Shown piece by piece: positions 46,588-57,474 of a DNA stretch of 64,000 nucleotides (positions are counted from its first letter, which is position 1; each line of letters opens with the position of its first letter). The notes under the pieces are model-generated. The model was not told where the DNA came from. It saw only the letters and a list, made by a program, of their open reading frames with translations, and ran no database searches. Source of the stretch: Isoetes taiwanensis (taxonomy: Eukaryota; Streptophyta; Lycopodiopsida; Isoetales; Isoetaceae); contig JAJEKV010000018.1 in assembly GCA_021234155.1 (NCBI GenBank), forward strand, positions 12,437,654 to 12,501,653. The letters run 5' to 3'. A program made the position numbers and the translations under genes.

Positions 46588-48087
46588 TGTGACGTTCCAT
46601 GTATTTATATGCCTTTTTAGATATAAATACATGACACATCACTAGGAATAATTAATGGTGCATTAATTATTCATAAGCTAAGGTCAGCTACGTTAACTCA
46701 TTAATTATTAAGGTGGAAACCTAACCCTAAACCCTAATTCGAATTTAGAGCTTAACCTAATATTAAAAAGGCTAAAATACTAAATTACTTAATAATAAGT
46801 AATTTAGCATTGACACTTGGCCCAAATCGATTGGGCAAGGGAGAGTTGCTAACTTGGGACACCCAAATTGGAGATTCTACCCCAATTTGCCCCAATTCGA
46901 TTTGGGAGGCAATTGGAGGAGGAGGAGCCTATTCAACCAGCAGAGCATGGAGAACCTGAGAGATGGAAGATTTAACTCAGATGCCAGTTAGTAGGCTTAG
47001 TTAGCTTGAGATTCTAGTTAGGAACTAACCCTTGCTTCTTAGATGGATGATTAGTCTCTCTATTTTATGTTCTAGATAAGATTATGATGGATGTATCAGA
47101 TATGAATGCTCTCTTTCTCTTCCTCTTGTGTTGTATGGGTAAAAGGGGGATAGAGACCTAAAGGCCATCTAGGATTAGATATGATCCTAGCTAGAACTCC
47201 TTAAATCTCATTAGATGCGATCTGTGCACAAGAGCCCTCCTGACTGTGGATGCTATGTTGTGATTCAGCATCAAATAACGGGATGATTGTGAAACAGGGA
47301 TGGGATCTTGCCTTGCGTGGCTACAAGATTCCTATAGTGTGCTAGGCTTATAGCCAATCACTAAAGGGGCCAAGTATGGGTCTGCACTCCCTGGGCTACA
47401 GGATATGGCCATCGAGCGTCCTAACTTGAATGAGCGCGATGAACCGACCTTTAGATTTAGGGGAGTAAGTTGGGTATAGATGCAGGGGCTGCTGATGTGG
47501 CACGTGTCCTCTAGTACACCCAGGGATCCATTGTGCTCGAGGAGGGGACACCTCCCTAACCTGCCTCATTGGACTGGGGAGATGTAACCCGAAGTAGTTT
47601 CATAGGGTGATTCCATGAGATTGCGTCTCCGAAAGGCTACAATCACGTCATAGCATGTTTCAACCTATCTGCAAAGTGTGCACAGGAGGGGCGGATAGAG
47701 TGGACTACTTTAGCCATTGTTTTATGTCAGCCAATGCCATGTTATGCTTCTGTCTATTGTTATCTGGAGGCCCTGACCATCAGTCAAACCTCATGAGTCT
47801 GAGCCTGGGGTAGATTCCTCATTTATGATGCATTTTCTATGTTATGTTGGTGTTATGTTGTCGTACGTATTGATGATGGATGAGTCACTCATCGCGGTGG
47901 TTTATTTATATTTATTGTTGTCAGGGTAACATGTATGTACGATTCTGCTATATAGGATTACCATAGAAGGCGTGCGATGAATGATGCCTTCGTGTCCTTC
48001 ACCCAATCACTTGGCCATCACAAGTGGTCCGAGTTAGACGGAGGGCATTTATACGATGGAAGCATCGTATAGGTTCGGGGAGTGTCA
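46588..48087 (+). mobile_element. LTR of about 1.5 kb (5' LTR of a truncated LTR retrotransposon)
   Basis: The right end is set by a primer-binding site three bases after GTGTCA. The left end is placed at the first TGTGACG that satisfies TG...CA and is preceded by unrelated text, so it is less certain. Near the left end, CATGTATTTATAT and ATATAAATACATG (46598-46635) form a 13 bp hairpin. 46730-46742 holds two telomere-type CCCTAAA units. A related decayed copy lies on the opposite strand at 27.3-28.0 kb. No coding sequence of a retroelement follows, and no second LTR is visible in the window. Confidence 0.65.
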
Positions 48088-48090
48088 GAG

Positions 48091-48106
48091 TGGTATCAGA
48101 GCCATG
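48091..48106 (+). promoter_or_regulatory. Primer-binding site complementary to initiator Met-tRNA
   Basis: TGGTATCAGAGCCATG is the complement of the 3' end of plant initiator tRNA-Met, the commonest primer for plant LTR retrotransposon reverse transcription. Its position just after a CA-ended LTR is textbook. Confidence 0.85.
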
Positions 48107-48371
48107 ATTTTGGTAGACCAGATCATAGCACTGGCCATATTCTAACTCATTAGATCAGTAGTTATTAAGGGAGTAGTTATTAGTTTCCAGTTTAACTTAG
48201 GAAAATTACCCCAATTTCGTAGGTAGTATGAATTTTGGCCTGGGTGCATGAGGATTGAGTTAGTTAGGAAGTAGATTGTGAAATATTAGAGTAGAGTTAT
48301 GTAAAGTTTGGAGAACGAGGTTTCTTGTTCCAAGGGCCATAACTTTTTCTAGGTAAAACTCGGATGGAGGC
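48107..48371 (+). mobile_element. Remnant of the internal leader after the primer-binding site
   Basis: Non-coding text following the primer-binding site; no gag or pol. It is cut off within about 200 bases by the SINE body that reads in from the right. Confidence 0.4.
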
Positions 48372-48748
48372 GATTCTTGCACTAATGCGTCGGGGATATT
48401 CCAATTGACCAAGGAGCATAGGTGGCACGCATCAAAAGGACATCGAATAGGCCCTAGAGCCAAAGGGACGTGATCGGCAAAATCGAGTCTTAGAATTCAA
48501 AACTAAACACGAAAATTCCCTATCATGCCCCCGTATTTTTTTCGCGTATAAAAATTATGTGATTCTTGCAACAATGCATGGGGGACAATCCAATTGATCA
48601 AGAAGCATAGGTGGGACGTGTCAAAACAACATCGAATAGGCCCTAGAGCCAAAGGGGCATGATCGACAAAATCGACTCTTAGCATTCAAAACTAAACACG
48701 AAAATTCCCTATCATGCCCCCGTATTTTTTTTGCGTATAAAAATTTTT
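48372..48748. repeat. Tandem duplication, 189 bp x 2
   Basis: The two units begin GATTCTTGCA at 48372 and 48561. Both contain AAGCATAGGTGG-type text, CATCGAATAGGCCCTAGAGC, CACGAAAATTCCCTATCATG and CCCCCGTATTTTTTT then GCGTATAAAAATT. They differ at scattered positions, so the duplication is not brand new. On the minus strand these units follow the SINE head at 48775-48840 and may be its body. Confidence 0.85.
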
Positions 48749-48840
48749 GCCATATAAATTTTTTGCCCCCTCAGCACAAATTTGAACTCGCGACCTCCCA
48801 ACTCCAGCCTTAGGCTCTTACCACCATGCCAAGCTTCCTT
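48749..48840 (-). mobile_element. tRNA-derived SINE head (pol III promoter)
   Basis: Minus strand: TTGGCATGGTGGTAAGAGCC gives an A box (TGGCATGGTGGTAAGAG), and about 30 bases later GGTCGCGAGTTCAAATT gives a B box, the spacing expected of a tRNA-like promoter. The tRNA-unrelated body then runs to lower coordinates through the two 189 bp units. Confidence 0.7.
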
Positions 48841-48959
48841 GAATATAAAATGTGTGTTTCATGTTTTTTAAACACATATAATACTCTGTTTTTCTTGCAC
48901 AACAACTCTTCTAACAAAAGCATATTATGGGTACTTGAACACTTAACCCCTCACCACCA

Positions 48960-49041
48960 AGCCAAACCCTTTACCAACATGATAACTTTTCCTTCAATCG
49001 AGCCAAACCCTTTACCAACATGATAACTTTTTTTTCAATGA
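48960..49041 (+). repeat. Tandem duplication, 41 bp x 2
   Basis: GCCAAACCCTTTACCAACAT, GATAACTTTT and TTCAAT occur twice back to back, differing at a few bases. Confidence 0.85.
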
Positions 49042-51300
49042 ATATAATAGTCTCTTATTCTACTTAACCAATAGTATCTCTATTTTCTATAGTAAGACTT
49101 TTGTCTAGTAATCACCCTTCCCCCAAACCAATGTTGTGGTTGCAACAAATCTGTCGGACTTTTGCAACCATGGGAAGGTGCGATCACCCTAATGGTCATT
49201 ATTGTCATTCGGACATGGGCTCCGCCCAATATTATTGAGCTTTGATGATGAGTGATGGAAGGGAACTCCTCTAAGCGAGATAGAAACATCTAAGTTGGAC
49301 CCCAATCCACTACCCTCTCTAATAAACGTTGTGTAACAACAATAATCTAGAAGTACCGAAATTTTCAGTGTAGATGCTCAAATATTTTTTCCCTAGTACA
49401 TGCCTTAGTAGCAAATTTCTTTCAGCCCTGCCATAATTTAATCTATATTACATTCATGTGCTTTATCTTATGCCTTACTTGACTTTATATACTGGGGTTG
49501 AGTAAAAATTCATAGGGGAGGGTGTCCATTGGCTGCGCACTTAAGCAATAAAATTATATAGCATCAAAATAAACAGCCTTCATGCTATGCAGTCCACACA
49601 ACAACTTGACCAACAAGATAAGATACATGGCAAACTTTGTTGGATACCAAGTTAGCAATGCCAACTCATCTTATAAAGTGCCAAAGTGGTGGGGGGTAGT
49701 GGTACCACGAAGGCTAAGGTGGCAACCACATAGGCTATCAAGGTGGCCATTTAAGGCTGCAATGCAAAATTGTTAGGTAAGGACTGATTTTTTCCTAGAT
49801 AATGAAGGCTAATCTTTCAAGTAAGTCTTTAAGAGCTCAAGCAACTAGAAAATTGTTAAAGAGAGCTATAATCTATGCTGCTAGAAGCAAGTTCTTAATG
49901 ACCATGTGCTATCACAGTTTATGCTGCTAGAAGCAATATTTTATGAACCATGTGGCATCAAAAAAATAGCGCACGGCAGTCCCATTCTGCTTCAAAGTCT
50001 TAATACATACCAACAAATCTCAACCATAGCAAAAACAATCTAGTTGGCTAATCTGCACTTCAGTTGGTTCATGCACTACTTCAAAATGCAGATTCAGATT
50101 TGACTTTGTATGCATAGCCACAACAACCAAAGAATATGGCAGAGTTTTGATTTTCCTTCTGATGCTTTACTTCCAAGGCAGACACTAAGGTCCATTTAGT
50201 TAGCAAATTAAATTTATCTATAAGCAAGAGGGGTTCTATACTGCATCAACAGGCCAAGAGGCACAACCTTATTATGTCAAGTCAAAAAGTTCAAATTAGT
50301 GCAACCAGCCTTATATTGTGTCCAAAATAATCCTTCCATACATGCACTCCTTCCAGTACAAAAATCTGGCCAGTACCCAAGATGGCTCGCATGGAAAAAG
50401 AAAGAGCTATAACCTTCTAATTGGAAAGAAGTTAGGGCAAAGCCATCTAGAAGGTTCTTTCTTTCATAATAATCTTGCTCAATTTGTTAAATGTAGCCAC
50501 TTAGAGGTTCCAAACTTTGCTCAAGATATCTGTCAATAGTACATGAGCAGCCCAATAAACATGAGAAAGATCAAACCCACAGGAATATACATGCCAACCA
50601 TATAGAGCCATGACAAAATGATCCTGGTAACACTCTCAAAATACAAAGGGTATTGGCCTTTCTCGAAGGTGTCTGGTCTCACAATCGAGCTTACAAACTC
50701 ATATGCATGCATTCTAATTAAAACAGCATGACCATAAATAACCAGACCATCACATATATAGCAAACCATAGCAGTACTATGGGCCAGATCTTTCTAGTCC
50801 CTAAAGATTAAAGGTTAAATTTGTCAAGAACAAGAAATTGATATCTGTTGTGTAGGTTTGCTTCAGGAGTAGATTGGGCTATGTAAAGATTATGTGGCTC
50901 TAAAGCCCCTGGGGATATATGGAAATGTACGATAATATTTTCTTTGAAGATGGAATAATTTCATTTGAATTGGCCACAACTCTTTTGCCTACAGTTCAAT
51001 GCTTGAATGAAGTAAGCAACTTATCTAATAATTATTTTGAGACTGAGGAAGTCTTTATGCTTTTTTTTCAAGCTCTGCAAGTTTTTGACAATAATCATTT
51101 TCAGAAACTTACCAAGACACTATCTTAAGACATTCGTGATGCATGACATGGTTCGACTTATCCTCAAAACTAGGTTTGCTAATAAGTGAATAAGCAATGG
51201 GAGGAAATGAAGAACCGTTTTCTTTCAGATAGTGCATATTCAGGAATGTATATTTAAAAGAACTGTATGAAAAGATCTGAACATCTCAGACTCCATGGTT
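49042..51300. other. Unassigned sequence
   Basis: Contains a 44 bp near-tandem duplication (49873-49962, TATGCTGCTAGAAGCAA twice) and a 69-codon ORF (50919-51128, reading LFFQALQVFDNNHFQKLTKT) with no recognisable family. No gene assigned. Confidence 0.35.
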
Positions 51301-53440
51301 TCAAACATTAACTTCTAGCATATGAACTACAAATATATGCCTACCTCTGTCCCTAATCCCCCACAACTCCTTACCAGCTATAGCAGACTTCGGAAGCCTT
51401 TATCGGCTATGACGGAGCTCTACGTGGTCACTTGCTGGAGCCTTGATAGAAACCCTTACAAATTTTCTATGAATCATGCCAGGTGTGCCAATAGATTTTT
51501 CGCATCAATAAATAGTACCGGCGCCCACGGTGGAGACCCTCCCCTGGAGCCAACCATAGCTAACGCTATTTTCTTTAGTGCCCAAGTCTTGACTCGTCTC
51601 ACTTCCTAGAGAACGGATCTCTCTTGGCCCAACCGACTAGGGACGGCCATGCAGCGCCCCTCTAGGCCATGGGTTTGGATTTCTTTAATCCTATCACCCT
51701 TTAATATTTCTTCTTAATGGTCGTGTTCCTTTTATGGATCACTCCCCCATATCATGATACATACTCTGTAACACATAGTGAGTGCTTTTGTTAAAACCCT
51801 CACAACGATGTCAACAATTCACTCTAATTTATCTAGCATACAAACTTTAGTATTATTTTGTGCCATACTTCACCGCCTATATGGCAGTGATTATTTGTCT
51901 GCGCCACACGCTTGTAAAATTGACGGTGGCCTATCCTCTTTTGGAGTTGTTCTACCGTAACGGTCCAATGGCGTCCAACCATTGTTGACTAGACATCTCC
52001 TTCTAGGGTATCTACATATGGTTGGGGCAAAGTGTTTCGAACCACTACTTTAGTTTCTAACCGTCAGTAAGTTCCATAAATGAACTTACATATTCCAAGG
52101 GTTTATGTGAATATCCCAAAGATAGTACCACTTAAGGACCTCTCATGAGGGGCCTCTCCTATTCAGAAGCTTCTTGGTGAATTAACAATTGAAAGTATTC
52201 TTCCCTATGCCACGCACCAAACCTTTAAAGAGCTTTTCAGCTCTTGCTGCCTTTCAAACCGAAAATCTATCTTCGCATGTTAGGAAAGACCACCTCATGC
52301 CACTCATCTAAAAGTTGTGAAGATAAAAACATTTCCATCCAAGTCGTTAAATATATTGGAAAAGGGTCCTTCAGTCCTTTTCTCCTTCGATGTGTCCTCT
52401 AACGTTCATGATCGATTTTCGTTACCCTGACCCTTGAAGTGTGTTGATTATTAATTTCCACATTGCTTATCGACTATACACATGATACAATGTACAAAAT
52501 TCACCCTTTGGTTGTGAGCCTTATTCCGTAGGGTCACCAACCATTTACTCCTTCAGATATTCTTTAACCCTCTTGTTGGCTTCTAAGCCACTAATATATG
52601 TCGTATTATATAAATGTCTATGTTCTAAGGTTACAGCTATGCGTTAGATTTTCTCTTATATCTTTTTACCCACATGTTGGGGGCTATGATTCAATGTTGT
52701 CATACACTCGAGAAATATTAGTCATTGGGTTCTTCTGTCATGACGTCATGCCGTTGTTGTGGCATTACAAATGACTTGTCATCCTTATATAAGCCATAAT
52801 CATGCCTTGAGTTAGCCAATAAGCCTTCGTAAGAATTGTAACTTACCTAGAGTTATCAGGGCGCCTGCCTTGCATTTTGTAAGTTTTCCTAAAATACCTA
52901 TGTCTGATACAACCCAGGCAGTTATTTTCTGTTACCCCAGCTTGTATCAATGTTCGAGCACTGTATGTTCCGACTTACACCTCCATGTAAACCATGGGGT
53001 TCACCTCTACATGATCCGAGTATGGATCATGTGGGAGATCTAGTCTTCGGTGTCTATGCAAGACACATTCGAGCTACTAGCAGGTAATTGCTATTCGCTA
53101 CCCATCCTGGAATTGTACTATTGTACTACCCCATCATCTTGAGCTTTATTCTATTGCCCGTTGACATTTATTTCAAGTGCCAACTACAACATCCTATCTT
53201 AGTATGCAACAGATTCACTATTATTTGCACATTCTAGATATACTCCAGTCCCTTCATTGGTAAGTTTGGGGTACACTCATCTTTCTCTCCTCGTGTCACT
53301 GTATAGATTACCTCTCCAAGATGTTTATCGTATGTGTACATAGTACGTACATAGTAAACATATATCCTCATCCTACAATGCTAGAGCTCTGCTCATCTCA
53401 GAGGGACTAGTTTCTCAGTACAGGAGGACCTCTCCCCTCT
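51301..53440. other. Unassigned repeat-like sequence
   Basis: Pyrimidine-rich text with few ORFs (51322-51609, 95 codons, no domain). Its composition resembles 55.0-56.4 and 61.2-62.9 kb, so these may be pieces of one old element, but I could not align them by eye. Confidence 0.3.
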
Positions 53441-54488
53441 TCAATTGTGAGCTCTGCAAGGTGAGGGCAGCCCGCCTGCAAAAGAAATGGGCAGTGTACA
53501 GGGGAGGCGCAGGATGAAAGCATGCTAGGGTGTACCATATAAATTACCTTTTAGGGAGTCCAAAACTACCCAGAAAAGTACCCAGTACTGGGTACTAGGA
53601 ACTCGCACAAATGTCTCAATAAACAATAAGTTTGCGAGTTAGTTCATTCATTTTAGTCTTCAATGTATTGTTATCCTTTAATACTATAGGTTGACATGTT
53701 ATTGACCTTCAATTCAAAAAATTTCAATTGATTTTAATGGAAAGAAAACTATGAAAGTACCAGATTCAAAAGTACCCAGTGTAGGTACTTTTGAGGGTTC
53801 CAAAAGTGGTATACCGTAGCATGCTTTCACCCCACAGCAATTATTCTAGATCAATGGCCTTCCAATCCTTGGACTGGCTATGTCTAGATAATTTTAGAAG
53901 CATAAATTTACCACTAGCACAGCGCCACATAAATCCCACATTGGAACGAGGCCCGCAATGCTACCTGCGTACCCACTTGCCTATGAAAAGGCGCAGACTC
54001 ATTGCCTCCATTCGCACAGGGGCACATCATCTTCGAATTGAGACAGGCAGATGGATTGGTGAGCCACGCCAGGACAGGCTCTGTCAATGCTGCCAAATGG
54101 GAGTCATTGAGGATGAATCTCATGCCCTTCAAAGTTGCCCAGCATATGATCAAATTCGGACACGATATGCTGAGTTGGTCAGGCCTGGCCAGCCGTTACA
54201 TGTGACATTGAGCACAGCATCCGTATGGGTGCTGGGATCATATCTTCAGGAGGTTATGGACATGCGAGATCAGCTATGTCCTCGGGCACACACTTGACAT
54301 GTATATAAACATTGATGTATACTTGTACAGTTTGACAGCATTCTTATTACTGCCACGGTTTTTCCCTCGAAAACCCTTCGGGGCGGGGGTTTTTTAACCC
54401 GGACAGTAATAAGTTTGCTGCGCTCCTTATGGGTCCCATAGGCCGATTGGCCTCAGTGGACGATAAAAAATCATTCTCATTCTCATTC
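53441..54488 (+). mobile_element. LINE 3' half: C-terminal Cys-His domain of ORF2 plus 3' UTR with (CATTCT)n tail
   Basis: Coding text resumes after a nested element at about 53835 and runs to the stop at 54295. It holds SNYSRSMAFQSLDWLCLDNF, then RRRLIASIRTGAHHLRIETG, then RLCQCCQMGVIEDESHALQS with a CxxC...HxxxxC zinc-knuckle layout. This is the segment that follows the RNase H region in many plant LINE ORF2 proteins. The upstream reverse transcriptase is absent (5' truncation). The 3' UTR has a hairpin (AAAACCC/GGGTTTT, 54381-54398), TTACTG/CAGTAA flanks, the terminal AGGCC-GATT-GGCCT hairpin (54440-54453), GTGGACGATAAAAA, and the tail. It is interrupted by the inverted-repeat element at 53516-53828. 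Confidence 0.8.
53516..53828. mobile_element. MITE-like element with terminal inverted repeats, nested in the LINE
   Basis: The left end GAAAGCATGCTAGGGTGTAC and right end (reverse complement) GAAAGCATGCTACGGTATAC pair as inverted repeats. Similarity continues inward (CCA, then AGTACC...CTGGGTAC). The 313 bp element has no ORF. A perfect 18 bp palindrome, GTACCCAGTACTGGGTAC, lies at 53578-53595. The homologous LINE at 44.9 kb is uninterrupted here (GGGCAGTTTATCGAGGAGGA then GCAGCAATTATTCTAG), which confirms insertion. A clean target duplication is not evident. Confidence 0.75.
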
Positions 54489-54660
54489 TCATTATCTTAT
54501 CTTATTCTTGGTAGCCTTTTAATATTTGGTTATTGTGTTTGGTGACGGGGCCTAGTCCCCGGGTTTTAGATGGGCTGTTGCCCTTGCATGTGCCGTCCCA
54601 TAACCCGTTGGGTTCCCGTGGACGTAAAAATTCATCTTATCTTATCTTATCTTATCTAAC
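54489..54660 (+). mobile_element. Second element end of the LINE/SINE-tail family, (TTATC)n tail
   Basis: Starting in the tail of the preceding LINE, about 170 bases end in GTCCCATAACCCGTTGGGTT, CCCGTGGACGTAAAAATTCA and a TTATC run (54636-54657). A TCTTATC string also precedes it at 54492-54508 and may be a target duplication made of tail text. It is too short for a LINE, so it is either a SINE that borrowed the LINE tail or a severely truncated LINE. Confidence 0.6.
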
Positions 54661-56540
54661 TTAGCTAAAATGTAACCTTGGTAGTTCTTTGAAACAAAAC
54701 CCATTGCCTATGTACCTTTATGATGTGGCGCCACCAACTTCCCAAATGGACAGTAGCCAATTCTATGTTGGAATTGTATATGCTGCCTACATTTTGATAG
54801 GGTCCCCAGGTATTTCAACCGTTCCTTTAGTGCCTTATGGTACTTCAGTCCCATACATAAACTATGATCCCCACCTGATTATGCCATAGTTCCGACGATT
54901 ATTACCCCAGTTGAAGAGCTTTTTTAAAGGCTCCTTCGTCCAAATATCCTTTGTGTTCCTAATTATCAACCATGCTTTATCACAATTAACTTATTTTTTT
55001 AAGTTATGATGTCAACTTCAACTTTTGATCAGTTTCAAATGTTGACGTCTTTGGCTCCCTCATAATGAGACGGAGGCATTAAACCCTCTCAATCATATAA
55101 TAGGAAACCTCTATGTTCGAGCCTTCGTTAGTAACTGCCATATGGTTATCCAATCCTTTATCATCTTAAGGGTCTTAAAGTCATAATCCATAGGAGGTAT
55201 ACACCTCAAGGCAAGGGATCCTCGAGCCTCTACTTAAGGGTCTAGCATTGCTCCCCGTGCGTAGGGTAACTCTTAGGATATACGGACTGTTGGTCTATAT
55301 AATCTCACCCCATCTACTTTATACACCTCGTCCTGATTATCATTCGGACTTGGATTTCTATGTCTTACCCTTTTGTCTGTTAGCCCTAACGGTATAATCG
55401 GCAAAGTCACCGTCCTTCTCTTCTTCCATCATTCGCGGGATATTTCATACATCCTGTTATTTCCACGACCAATAGATACTCTCAGCTTATAATGTCGATT
55501 TAATTCATTGGTATCTAGAACCCTTGCATAGTTAACCTCCCATTATCTGTTATTTCAACTTTGTTCTAACCATCCTCAGGATGTTTTGAATGTAACATCA
55601 CCGTATATGCTAGACTTACTCTGGCTATTTTCCTGACTTAAACTCTTTCATGTCCTTTAGTAACTCTTTCATGTCCCTTAGTATGTTGTACCTACCAAAG
55701 ATCGTCAACTCCAAACAATTGGAATAACTTGAATGCTTATCTCTGGTAGATTAGACTTAGTATAATATCTTCATATATAAGCATATCATTATGCTTATTC
55801 TTTAAACCTTGACATGTAACATTTCACTCGTTTTGCACGAATATATTCTACTATCTTCTAATATGGCATACATCTGGCTGTCACAATCGACAGCCTTGCT
55901 ATTATCACTAATATAGTATTCGATACGACTTAAATTTTATCAACATCCACGACCGCTACCTTGTTATTATGTAATATAGTACCATGTGTAAGCTATTTCT
56001 AAGTCTAGAGTCATATGCGATTGTTTGACATAGCCACAACTATGTTCATACTGGTCGGTCGTATTATACAATTCTCACTATCTACAACTCTAATACATGT
56101 GTTTTTCCATGTATAGTCTAATTCGCTCCCATATAACAATATAGTGGATGGTATTATCCACCCAAAAAAAGAAAAAAAAAATATCACCTTCTTGTTGCGC
56201 AAACATATTTTCTCAACTCGTTTATCTTGTACCGTATACATGTTATAGTTTTGACACCACACTTTTTAGACTCTCCAACCCTAGTTCGACTTCATCCTCA
56301 AGCTCTGGTCACAAATTCCACAGTGAAAGATACCACCCTAAGTTCCTAGTGGACATGTATAAACGTCTAGTATAGGAACTCTTATCTTCATTATTTTCGT
56401 ATTCATACAGACTGTGAACTAAAATTTCTATTATACACGGGCACTGGTAAACTAAAGTATATGCTCTAGTTGGGCGCTCGTGATGTCGGCGCTTAGGGTT
56501 GCCGGTATTTTTCCTTGTATCTTGAGCATCTAGACTCCGT
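54661..56540. other. Unassigned repeat-like sequence
   Basis: Few ORFs (54689-54889, 66 codons). A 23 bp tandem (AACTCTTTCATGTCC-TTAGT, 55645-55690). No gene recognised. Confidence 0.35.
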
Positions 56541-56545
56541 TTTTT

Positions 56546-57474
56546 ATGATCTTTAATTCGTTAGAAAGCTTGTTCCGAGAGCTCTCCATTAACATCAATT
56601 TTGCTAGGGTTTTCTATCAGGTTAGGGGCCGGATTTGGGTCTGTTTGATTTCGGCCACTACTTATAATAGGGATAGGGAAGACAGATATTGGTCCAAAGA
56701 TCAAGGGAGCTTAAAGCAAATAAGAGTCTACCACCGCTTTAGTGATCGTTGATCCCCGGGGCTTTGCACAAAAGAAGTAAATAATTCAGTTGGAAGTTCT
56801 TTGCCTTCGGTGGTGACTACTCCAGTGATTCTTGAAGAAAGGGATTTTCCTCCCTTGCAAGGCGCTGCAAGTAAGGGAGCAGAAGTTCATGGGAATTTGC
56901 ATCAAATAGGCACAGATTCCAGTCCTAATATAGCTTTTCAGCCTGGGACAAATGATAATGCCTGGAAGTCATCTGATTCTGTTACAAAAGTTTCATATCA
57001 AAGATTTAGTGATTGGCTTTGTAAGGATATATCTAGTGCATCTAGAAAGGCAAGGATAACAGCTGCTTTACAAGTGTTATCTGAAGGGAGTAAGGATGAG
57101 TTGTCGGCAATCTTGGACACATTGAAAGCCCGACATATTCAAATTCAACAACAATTGCCTCCATATGATATATTTTACCAGTTCAAGCTTCTGGTATTCC
57201 TGTGGTTGAAGTGGATCATCAAGCTCATATTAAGTGTGCTGAGAACTTATCTTTCTGTGCAGTTCTTGGGTATTTTACTGGTGGCTATTTAGATTTCTCA
57301 CGATTTCATGTTTGGGTATCTCGGCTTTTGAGATGCTTTCAACTTCCTCCTTTTCAGTCCATCAAGTTGTTGGCAAAAAACTTTGTTCTTATTATGTTTT
57401 AAAGTAGTGATGCAGTGGATTCTTTGGTATCAAGAGGGATTGATCCACTCGGTGGGGAATATGTAGCATTATAA
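56546..57474 (+). mobile_element. LINE-type ORF1, 5' part (interrupted)
   Basis: After a short N-terminal piece (56546-56752), the frame from 56801 reads ILEERDFPPLQGAA. About 57010-57130 follows with RFSDWLCKDISSASRKARIT, and after a one-base frame change CAVLGYFTGGYLDFSRFHVW then KLLAKNFVLIMF (to 57402), one stop, and RGIDPLGGEYVAL. FTGG...LSRFxxWV and a KNFxxIxF block are typical of the N-terminal domain of plant LINE ORF1-like (DUF4283-type) proteins. The coding text stops at about 57474 and continues at 60332. Confidence 0.6.

Noticed and set aside
46727-46742. Interstitial telomere repeat
   Set aside because: Only about two CCCTAAA units inside an LTR; too short for a telomeric remnant.
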